Part shown: positions 1 to 5,720 of the stretch, piece after piece | How the letters are laid out: every line of letters begins with the position of its first letter | Numbering within the stretch: the first letter of the stretch is position 1 | NCBI GenBank assembly: GCA_946479535.1 | Contig: CAMLGP010000232.1 | Location: forward strand, 1 to 5,720 | From: an uncultured Bacteroidota bacterium | GTDB lineage: Bacteria > Bacteroidota > Bacteroidia > Chitinophagales > Chitinophagaceae | Length of the DNA stretch: 5,720 nt | Direction: 5' to 3' | Position numbers and translations under genes: made by a program | The notes under the pieces: model-generated | What the model was told of the DNA's origin: nothing | The model's database searches: none | The model's input: only the letters and a program-made list of their open reading frames with translations

Positions 1-1352
1 ACGGGTTCCGGTACATGGAGTATTCATCTGGACAAACCTGGTGGTGATCTGATTGCATCCGTTCAGCTTCCGGCAACAAAAGGCTGGGAAATTACACAGG
101 TAAGGATTGGCAAGGCTGCAGGTTTGCATGATCTCTATTTCAGTTATATCAATAATGGATTAAAGACTCCTGAAGAGAATGGAGCTTTATTTGACTGGTT
201 TTATTTTACCGATGAATTCCCGGGGAGGGATAAGCAGGGATATTCCGACATGAAGAATGAATACTGGAAACTGGCAACAATGAAACTTCCTTCAACGCCA
301 GTTATGATGGATAATCCGGATGGCATGCACCGGGGTACCTACGTTTTTGAAAGAGGCAACTGGTTAGTCAAAGGTGATAAGGTGGAACCTGATGTCCCTC
401 ATGCTTTGAACCCATTGCCTGCCGGAGCACCGCATAACAGGATGGGGCTGGCACAATGGATGATTGCAAAAGAGAATCCATTAACTGCAAGAACTATGGT
501 GAATCGTATTTGGGAACAGATATTTGGAAATGGCCTTGCGGAAACACTTGAAGATCTGGGATCACAGGGAATTGTTCCAACGCATCCTGAATTACTGGAT
601 TGGCTGAGCTATAATTTTATGACGGAAGATAAATGGAGTGTAAAGAACCTGGTCAGGCAAATTGTAATGAGTGCTACCTATCAGCAGGATTCAAAAGTAA
701 CTGCTGATATGCTGGAGAAAGATCCGTACAATAAATATTATGCACGAGGTGCAAGAGTGCGTTTATCTGCTGAGCAGATCCGTGATCAGGCACTTTGTAT
801 CAGTGGTGTTTTTTGTGATTCCATGTATGGTCCCAGCGTTTTCCCCTGGCAGCCTAAAGGCATTTGGCTTTCACCCTGGAATGGTGCCACCTGGCAACAG
901 AGTAAAGGGGCGCAACAATATCGTCGCGCTATGTACACTTACTGGAAACGTTCTGCGGGTTACCCTTCCATGATCAATTTTGATGGAGTATCAAGAGAAG
1001 TATGTACCTCCAGGCGTATCCGGACCAATACGCCATTGCAGGCACTTGTAATATGTTGAATGATTCAGTGTATATTGATCTTGCGCGTCACCTGGCGAAA
1101 CGTATGGACGAAAAAGATATCAGGAATTCAATTAGTAAAGGGTTTGAATGGGCTACACTTCATGCTATTGATGAAAAGAGCTTGCAAACCCTGACAGGAT
1201 TGTATAATACGGCACTGGAAGCTTATAAACGTGAACCTGAAAAATCAAAACAGATCCTGGGAGAAGGAAGTGAATCAGATCCAGCCATGGCCGCATTGAC
1301 CATTGTAGCAAATGCAATTCTGAACCTTGATGAAGTAGTCACAAAAAATTAG
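1..1352 (+). pseudogene. CBM6-DUF1553 (PSD1-type) protein, 5'-partial and frameshifted
   Basis: The C-terminal part of a large exported protein of the planctomycete-cytochrome-associated family; its N-terminus (normally with DUF1549 and often a PSCyt1 heme domain) lies left of the window. Frame 1 is open from base 1. Residues 1 to about 70 resemble a family 6 carbohydrate-binding module (SIHLDKPGGD, LPATKGWEIT, GLHDLYFSY, ALFDWFYF). From about base 328 the DUF1553 domain follows, with YVFERGNW, NPLTARTMVNRIW, HPELLDWLS, SATYQQ, YPSMINFDGVSREVCT and RTNTPLQALV. Frame 1 then stops at 1057-1059, just where the family normally reads ALVTLND. The rest of the domain (LNDSVYIDLARHLAKRM to NAILNLDEVVTKN) continues without loss in frame 3 and stops at 1350-1352. 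Five bases, atatg at 1051-1055, separate the codons for V and L, so the cause is a 2-base insertion or a 1-base loss. The gene may be broken, or this may be a sequencing error. The molecular function of DUF1553 is unresolved; carbohydrate binding is inferred from the module. Family assignment is firm, CBM6 slightly less so. Confidence 0.88.
1051..1055 (+). other. Frameshift point in the DUF1553 gene
   Basis: The codons for ALV (gca ctt gta) end at 1050 and those for LNDSVY (ttg aat gat) begin at 1056, leaving five bases where the family usually has one codon. Reading on in frame 1 gives I-C-stop; moving to the -1 frame restores the conserved domain. No slippery heptamer of the X XXY YYZ type is seen here, and no downstream stem-loop was recognised, so a mutation or a base-calling error is preferred over programmed frameshifting. 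Confidence 0.85.
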
Positions 1353-1387
1353 TTTATTCTTGTTGAACGAAATGAGATTAATGCAGA

Positions 1388-2896
1388 ATGACCCGAAAAG
1401 AATTATATGATCAACGATTGCTGAAAGAAGCGCAGGAGGCAGTAATGCGTATGCATACCCGCCGTCATTTTCTGAAAGAAAGTGCGATGGGTTTGGGAGC
1501 CTTGGCGTTGGGATCATTGTTTGGAGGATGTGGAAGAAGAGAAACAATATCGAATAATATCATCTTTGATCCGGCACATCCTTTATTACCCAAATTGTCA
1601 CCTTTCCCCGGTAAGGCAAAATCTGTGATCTATCTGCACATGGCTGGTGCGCCGTCTCAACTGGAGCTATTTGATTATAAGCCTGAATTAATGAAGATGG
1701 ATGGACAGGATTGTCCGCCTTCTTTACTGGAAGGAAAAAGATTTGCTTTCATTCGTGGTGTTCCCAAAATGATGGGACCACAGGCAAAATTTGCACAGCA
1801 TGGGCAGAGTGGCGCATGGATAAGTGAGAATATGCCACATCTTGCATCCATTGCGGATGAAATATGTTTTCTGAAAGCAGTTACAACAGATCAATTCAAT
1901 CATGCGCCTGCCCAGTTACTGGTACATACCGGTTCACCAAGAATGGGAAGGCCCAGCCTGGGATCATGGGTAACGTACGGATTGGGAACAGAGAACCAGA
2001 ATCTGCCAGGCTTTGTGGTATTGACCAGTGGTGGCAAAAATCCTGATGCAGGAAAAAGCGTTTGGGGCAGTGGATTCCTTCCCAGCGTTTACCAGGGAGT
2101 ACAATGCAGAAGTGAGGGCGATCCGGTATTGTTCATGAACGATCCTGATGGGATGGACCGTGATCTGCGTAAAGCATCAATTGATGCCATTAATAAAGTG
2201 AACGAAGAAGAATATGGTAATTATAATGATCCGGAAATTCTTTCCCGCATTTCACAATATGAGATGGCTTACAAGATGCAGATCTCAGCTCCTGAAGTAA
2301 TGAATATTCATGAGGAACCTGCCTACATTCATGAGATGTATGGCACTAAACCCGGTGAAGCCAGCTTTGCAAATAATGTATTACTGGCCAGAAGGCTGGT
2401 GGAAAAGGGAGTGCGGTTTGTTCAGTTATTTGACTGGGGATGGGACAGTCATGGTTCAGATGAAAGCCTGGCCATTGATTATGGATTTATTAATAAATGC
2501 CGGAAAGTTGATAAATGTATTACTGCGTTGATACTTGACCTGAAACAGAGGGGATTACTGGAAGAAACGCTGGTAGTATGGGGCGGTGAGTTTGGCAGAA
2601 CTCCCATGCAGGAAAACAGGGAAGGCAAGAAGATGCCTTTCAAGGGAAGAGACCACCATACTGAAGCATTCACTATCTGGATGGCTGGTGCGGGAATCAA
2701 AAAGGGATACAGTTATGGTGAGACTGATGAAATCGGTTATAGTGCCATCAGTGGTAAGGTTGAACCATTCGATATCCAGGCAACCATCCTTCATCAATTG
2801 GGATTTGATCATGAAAAATTTACCTATCAATTTCAGGGAAGACCATTCCGGTTAACTGACACACGCGGCAGGGTAATTGAAGAGATACTTGCCTGA
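1388..2896 (+). CDS. DUF1501 domain protein with Tat signal
   Basis: A 502-residue DUF1501 protein, about full length for the family, which is distantly related to the alkaline phosphatase/sulfatase superfamily. Its reaction is unknown. The N-terminus carries a twin-arginine signal (TRRHFLK at 24-30, then a small-residue hydrophobic stretch to about 46), so it should be exported folded. Cys48 in LFGGC could be lipidated, though Phe at -3 makes a poor lipobox. Family motifs follow in order: AGAPSQLELFDYKP (86-99), GWDSHG (351-356), WGGEFGRTP (398-406), GRDHHTEAFTIWMAG (420-434) and GRPFRLTD near the C-terminus. Asp353, His355, Asp422, His423 and His424 are candidate metal ligands by analogy only. 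The ATG at 1388 puts 24 residues before the twin arginines; ATGs at 1445 and 1451 would give a more usual short n-region, so the start is somewhat open. It begins 35 bases after the DUF1553 stop, and the two families are well-known neighbours, which suggests a shared pathway or complex. Confidence 0.93.
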   Translation: MTRKELYDQRLLKEAQEAVMRMHTRRHFLKESAMGLGALALGSLFGGCGRRETISNNIIFDPAHPLLPKLSPFPGKAKSVIYLHMAGAPSQLELFDYKPELMKMDGQDCPPSLLEGKRFAFIRGVPKMMGPQAKFAQHGQSGAWISENMPHLASIADEICFLKAVTTDQFNHAPAQLLVHTGSPRMGRPSLGSWVTYGLGTENQNLPGFVVLTSGGKNPDAGKSVWGSGFLPSVYQGVQCRSEGDPVLFMNDPDGMDRDLRKASIDAINKVNEEEYGNYNDPEILSRISQYEMAYKMQISAPEVMNIHEEPAYIHEMYGTKPGEASFANNVLLARRLVEKGVRFVQLFDWGWDSHGSDESLAIDYGFINKCRKVDKCITALILDLKQRGLLEETLVVWGGEFGRTPMQENREGKKMPFKGRDHHTEAFTIWMAGAGIKKGYSYGETDEIGYSAISGKVEPFDIQATILHQLGFDHEKFTYQFQGRPFRLTDTRGRVIEEILA

Positions 2897-2923
2897 TCAT
2901 AAATAAACAACAATACAATACCA

Positions 2924-3856
2924 TTGAAAAGAAGAGAATTTCTCAAAAACTCCGGCACTGCTGCAACGGCTCTTTTATTTTCAGCGGAGACGCTTCATTC
3001 AACTGCACCAGACTTTTTTCAAAATACTAATATGGACTTCAAACTAAAACTGCTGGCTACCAACTGGGGCTTTCCCGGCACATTGGATGAATGCCTCGCC
3101 AAAGTAAAGAAGGAAGGGTATGATGGAATTGAGATCTGGTGGCCGAATGAAAAGAAATACCAGGATGAATTATTTCAATTACTGAAGAAATATGAACTGG
3201 AAGTGGGTTACCTCACGGCGGGGCATGAGACAAATTTCAATGATAATTTTAACAGCTTTCGCAAAATGATCGATGCGGCGGCTATTAACAAGGTGCAGCA
3301 ACCACTCTATATTAATTGCCATTCAGGAAAGGATTATTTCACAAGTGATCAGGGAAGGCAGTTCATTGAGCATACCCTGGCGCTTTCCAAATCAACGGGA
3401 ATTAAAATATGTCATGAGACCCATCGGTCACGTTTATTATATTCAGCACCAATCGCCAGGCAATACATGGAATCCATTCCAGACCTGAGAATTACATTTG
3501 ATGTATCTCATTGGTGCAATGTTCATGAAAGTTTATTGGCAGATCAGCCAGATACGCTGGCATTGGCCATTCAACGCGCTGATCATATTCATGCACGGGT
3601 TGGACATCCTGAAGGCCCACAGGTAAATGATCCACGCGCGCCGGAATGGGACAATGCCGTGAAAGCTCATCTTGCATGGTGGGATCAGATCGTAAACCTG
3701 AAAAAGCAGAAAGGAGATACACTTACTATCCTGACTGAATTTGGCCCGGCAGATTACATGCCTACACTTCCTTATACCCGAAAACCATTGTCTGATCAGT
3801 GGGCCATCAATGTTTATATGATGCAATTATTAAGGCAGCGTTACCAGACAAAATGA
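2924..3856 (+). CDS. Tat-exported sugar phosphate isomerase/epimerase-like TIM barrel
   Basis: A 310-residue protein of the xylose isomerase-like TIM barrel superfamily (AP endonuclease 2 type), the group that includes sugar isomerases, epimerases and dehydratases. The TTG at 2924 is chosen as start because it places a compact Tat motif (KRREFLK, residues 2-8) and hydrophobic stretch at the N-terminus; an in-frame stop lies at 2900-2902 and no in-frame ATG occurs between them. The internal ATG at codon 37 would give a cytoplasmic form and cannot be excluded. The barrel runs from about residue 40. Candidate divalent-metal and active-site residues are Glu70 (GYDGIE), His133 (NCHSG), Glu165 (CHETH), Asp193 and His196 (FDVSHW), His221/His223 (HIHARVG) and Glu272 (TEFGP), so the site looks intact. 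The stretch HARVGHPEGP with NDPRAPEW is distinctive and may mark a subfamily. Substrate is unknown; an exported sugar or sugar acid is inferred from the context. It starts 27 bases after the DUF1501 stop and ends 6 bases before the next gene. Confidence 0.9.
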   Translation: MKRREFLKNSGTAATALLFSAETLHSTAPDFFQNTNMDFKLKLLATNWGFPGTLDECLAKVKKEGYDGIEIWWPNEKKYQDELFQLLKKYELEVGYLTAGHETNFNDNFNSFRKMIDAAAINKVQQPLYINCHSGKDYFTSDQGRQFIEHTLALSKSTGIKICHETHRSRLLYSAPIARQYMESIPDLRITFDVSHWCNVHESLLADQPDTLALAIQRADHIHARVGHPEGPQVNDPRAPEWDNAVKAHLAWWDQIVNLKKQKGDTLTILTEFGPADYMPTLPYTRKPLSDQWAINVYMMQLLRQRYQTK

Positions 3857-3862
3857 TAATCA

Positions 3863-5269
3863 GTGCCAGCATCCATTAATACATTTATTGGTCATTTTCA
3901 TCCGGTATTGGTTCACCTGCCCATTGGTTTTATACTTGCGGGATTATTGCTGCTGTGGTTGTCACGTAAACCTAAATATGCTGGATTACTACCTGCAATC
4001 CCGATTATTTTATTCTGGGGTGCAATAATGGCCACGCTCTCCTGTATTACTGGGTATCTATTATCAATGAGTGATGACTATGACCCCAACCTGGTAGGGT
4101 GGCATCAATGGATGGGAATAGGAGTTGCATTGCTTTCCTGGGTGCTATGGTTCAACCAGAAAAGAAAAGGAGATGGATTTGACAGGGCGCTCATCTCTAT
4201 TGGGTTATTTGCATTGATCCTTCTTACGGGTCACCTCGGTGGTTCACTAACTCATGGTTCTGGATATCTTTCTTTCGCTAATATATACAGTAGTGATAGT
4301 GGGTCATTGACATCCATTAAACCTCTGCCTGATGTACAGGAAGCTTTGGCCTACCAGGATGTTGTAAAGCCTATCCTGGAAACAAAATGTTACAGTTGTC
4401 ATGGTGCCAATAAACAGAAAGGTAAACTTCGCATGGATGATTCCCTGGCATTGATGAAAGGAGGGAAGGATGGAAAGATCATTGAGCCACGCGATGCTGC
4501 AAATAGTGAAATGATCAAAAGATTATTACTGCCTGTAGATAATGAAGATCACATGCCTCCAAAAGAGAAACCGCAACCCACCGAGAACCAGATTGCGTTG
4601 CTTCACTGGTGGATCGATAATGGTGCAGGCTTTAAGGGAAAAGTGAAGGATTTTGAACAACCAGAAAAAATAAAACCTGTTTTACTTGCATTACAATATA
4701 CTCCTGAAAAAAGGAATCGGGTTGAAGATATTCCTTTAAATTCAGTTTCACCGGGTGATGCAACTGCAATTCAGCAATTGAGGAACAGAGGGATTGTTGT
4801 TTTGCCGGTAGCGCAGAACAGTAATTACCTTATGGTGAATTATGTAGGGAACAATACAGTGAGCAGGGCAGATTTGGGATATCTGTCAATGCTGAAACAT
4901 CAATTGGTTTGGCTGAAAATGGGCAATACTAATCTCTCAGATACGGGGTTGTCTATAATAGCTACCTTTGAAAAGGTCACACGGTTAAGTATAGAGAATA
5001 CACCTGTCACTGATAAGGGGATCATAATGCTAAGGTCATTGAAGAACTTAATTTACCTGAATCTGGTGGGTACAAAAGTCACTGCAGCCGGTGTTACCGT
5101 ATTGAAAGAGTTACCGAAGTTGAACTCCATCTATTTATATCAGACTAATGTTGCCAAAACTGATTATGCAACTTTGCAGAAGATTTTTCCAAAAACAATG
5201 ATTGATACTGGTGGTTATAAAGTAATGGAACTTCCTACTGATACAATAATTGTACGTTCCAAAAAGTAA
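3863..5269 (+). CDS. DUF2231-cytochrome c (PSCyt1)-leucine-rich repeat membrane protein
   Basis: A 468-residue three-part protein. Residues 1 to about 135 form a DUF2231-like membrane domain with four predicted helices (about 14-33, 43-67, 81-97, 108-126) and conserved histidines in HFHPVLVHLPIGF (His11, 13, 18), plus His81, His124 and His131; these might bind heme b or a metal, which is inference. Positive residues after helices 1 and 3 (RKPK, QKRK) put both termini in the periplasm. Residues 160-257 are a planctomycete-type cytochrome c domain: CYSCH at 176-180 attaches heme and Met231 in DHMPPKE is the likely distal ligand. From about 346 to 443 there are four leucine-rich repeats of about 24 residues (for example LVWLKMGNTNLSDTGLSII and LIYLNLVGTKVTAAGVTVL). 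The GTG at 3863 must be the start: a stop at 3857-3859 lies two codons upstream and the next ATG would remove helix 1. It probably carries electrons between the membrane and the exported partners encoded upstream, with the repeats for protein contact. Confidence 0.92.
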   Translation: MPASINTFIGHFHPVLVHLPIGFILAGLLLLWLSRKPKYAGLLPAIPIILFWGAIMATLSCITGYLLSMSDDYDPNLVGWHQWMGIGVALLSWVLWFNQKRKGDGFDRALISIGLFALILLTGHLGGSLTHGSGYLSFANIYSSDSGSLTSIKPLPDVQEALAYQDVVKPILETKCYSCHGANKQKGKLRMDDSLALMKGGKDGKIIEPRDAANSEMIKRLLLPVDNEDHMPPKEKPQPTENQIALLHWWIDNGAGFKGKVKDFEQPEKIKPVLLALQYTPEKRNRVEDIPLNSVSPGDATAIQQLRNRGIVVLPVAQNSNYLMVNYVGNNTVSRADLGYLSMLKHQLVWLKMGNTNLSDTGLSIIATFEKVTRLSIENTPVTDKGIIMLRSLKNLIYLNLVGTKVTAAGVTVLKELPKLNSIYLYQTNVAKTDYATLQKIFPKTMIDTGGYKVMELPTDTIIVRSKK

Positions 5270-5275
5270 CCGGCC

Positions 5276-5290
5276 AGGCCCAATGGGCCT
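5276..5290. other. Small GC-rich hairpin after the operon
   Basis: AGGCCC and GGGCCT form a perfect 6-bp stem around the 3-base loop AAT, starting 7 bases after the stop codon of the cytochrome-LRR gene. No T-run follows on the plus strand, so it is not a classic intrinsic terminator. It could help stabilise the mRNA 3' end or assist the larger hairpin downstream. Confidence 0.45.
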
Positions 5291-5303
5291 ATCACTACAA
5301 ATA

Positions 5304-5353
5304 AGCTCTCGGGATTTGGTGATATTTTACTATTCGCAAAAATCCCGGGAGCT
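5304..5353. terminator. Stem-loop between convergent genes, probable bidirectional terminator
   Basis: The arms AGCTCTCGGGATTT (5304-5317) and AAATCCCGGGAGCT (5340-5353) pair over 14 positions with a single T-G wobble, around a 22-base AT-rich loop. It sits between the plus-strand operon and the convergent minus-strand gene, where a shared terminator is expected. The arms end in T/A-rich bases next to the loop, but no strong T-run follows the stem on the plus strand; on the minus strand TTATTTGTAG follows, which is mildly T-rich. The right arm overlaps the minus-strand gene's stop codon (5352-5354). The hairpin itself is certain from the sequence; its role as terminator is inferred. Confidence 0.65.
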
Positions 5354-5720
5354 AAATTCCGCAAGCATTCAGAAGTTTGTGCTGGCAGGCGGTATGAAAA
5401 TCTCTCCATAACCGATTGATCTCAGAAGCTGGATCCAAAGCTGCCAACCCGCAACAGGGATATAATTGAGTAATGATATTCCGGGCGGTTCCCACCAGTT
5501 GCCTACAGGCGGCAGTAATATTTTCTAATAATTCAGGGTTGATAGATTGAGAATTAACACACATGCTCCAGGATTCTTCAACGGAAGCATAGAGATCAGT
5601 GCGACATTTAACGATATTCCGGTTTGCCGCTTTCAGTTCCGCCAACACAGTTGAAGACACCTTTTTATTAAAATAAACTTCGCAGAGATCAAGAAATCTC
5701 ATGATCATACCAGAAATATT
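5352..5720 (-). CDS. Acyl-CoA dehydrogenase-like flavoprotein, C-terminal part
   Basis: The C-terminal 122 codons of a minus-strand gene whose 5' part lies beyond the right edge. The frame stays open through 5720 (N-I-S-G before the first in-window Met at 5708), so that Met is probably internal. The segment looks like the all-helical C-terminal domain of the acyl-CoA dehydrogenase/flavin-dependent monooxygenase superfamily (Acyl-CoA_dh_2 type): long helices with no signal or membrane segment, then LYPCCGLAAL, and the closing motif ASEINRLWRDFHTACQHKLL, which matches the usual pattern of a conserved Arg-Asp followed by His in the last helix. Complete members have roughly 370-400 residues, so about a third is visible. 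The FAD-binding and catalytic regions cannot be judged, nor can dehydrogenase be told from monooxygenase. It converges on the plus-strand operon and is probably unrelated to it in function. The stop, TAG at 5354-5352, lies inside the intergenic hairpin. Confidence 0.75.
   Translation of the reverse strand, partial: NISGMIMRFLDLCEVYFNKKVSSTVLAELKAANRNIVKCRTDLYASVEESWSMCVNSQSINPELLENITAACRQLVGTARNIITQLYPCCGLAALDPASEINRLWRDFHTACQHKLLNACGI

Noticed and set aside
1040..1062. Programmed -1 ribosomal frameshifting
   Set aside because: No slippery heptamer is seen, and this family is not known to use recoding; a -1 slip would also leave one extra residue compared with the usual ALVTLND.
1002..1352. 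A separate small gene starting at the ATG at 1002
   Set aside because: Its sequence from LNDSVY on is the expected C-terminus of DUF1553, while the residues before it are an out-of-frame overlap; it is the second piece of the frameshifted gene.
1275..1547. Minus-strand open frame across the DUF1553-DUF1501 junction
   Set aside because: It lies opposite two well-supported coding regions, has no recognisable domain, and reads as an antisense shadow.
2479..2830. Overlapping minus-strand open frames inside the DUF1501 gene
   Set aside because: They are antisense to the most conserved part of DUF1501 and show no family resemblance.
3492..3826. Minus-strand open frames opposite the TIM-barrel gene
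   Set aside because: They overlap each other and a conserved enzyme core, and look like chance reading frames.
5215..5409. Minus-strand open frame across the convergent gap
   Set aside because: It overlaps the ends of two supported genes and the hairpin, and resembles no known protein.
1..5720. CRISPR array, tRNA/rRNA gene, insertion sequence, or defence or phage system
   Set aside because: No regularly spaced repeats, RNA gene structure, transposase, terminal inverted repeats or defence-type domains were seen; nearly every base is accounted for by five genes of known families.

Overview
The window looks like a chromosomal segment of a Bacteroidota bacterium, probably of the Chitinophagaceae/Sphingobacteriia type. 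This is inferred from protein style, AT-leaning codon use, A-rich leaders in place of clear Shine-Dalgarno sequences, and the gene families present. No rRNA or other marker gene is available to fix the taxonomy.

Layout: four co-directional plus-strand genes fill 1-5269 with gaps of only 35, 27 and 6 bases, so they probably form one operon that begins left of the window. They are (1) the C-terminal part of a large CBM6-DUF1553 ('PSD1' type) protein whose frame is broken near 1051-1055; (2) a DUF1501 protein with a Tat signal and a possible lipid-attachment cysteine; (3) a Tat-exported sugar phosphate isomerase/epimerase-like TIM barrel; and (4) a membrane protein joining a four-helix DUF2231 domain, a planctomycete-type cytochrome c domain (CYSCH) and C-terminal leucine-rich repeats. 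A fifth, convergent gene enters from the right edge on the minus strand: the C-terminal part of an acyl-CoA dehydrogenase-like flavoprotein. The 82-base convergent gap holds a small GC-rich hairpin and a 14-bp stem-loop that probably terminates transcription, perhaps in both directions.

How the genes may work together: DUF1549/DUF1553, DUF1501 and PSCyt1 proteins are known to occur together in Planctomycetes, Verrucomicrobia and Bacteroidota, often near glycan-degradation genes, but their biochemical role is not settled. Here the carbohydrate-binding module, the exported TIM barrel and the membrane-anchored c-type cytochrome suggest an envelope pathway that binds a carbohydrate-like substrate and passes electrons to a membrane component. 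That reading is inference. The cluster type is known rather than new. The points most worth a second look are the frameshift, the DUF2231-cytochrome-LRR fusion, and the export of a normally cytoplasmic enzyme fold.
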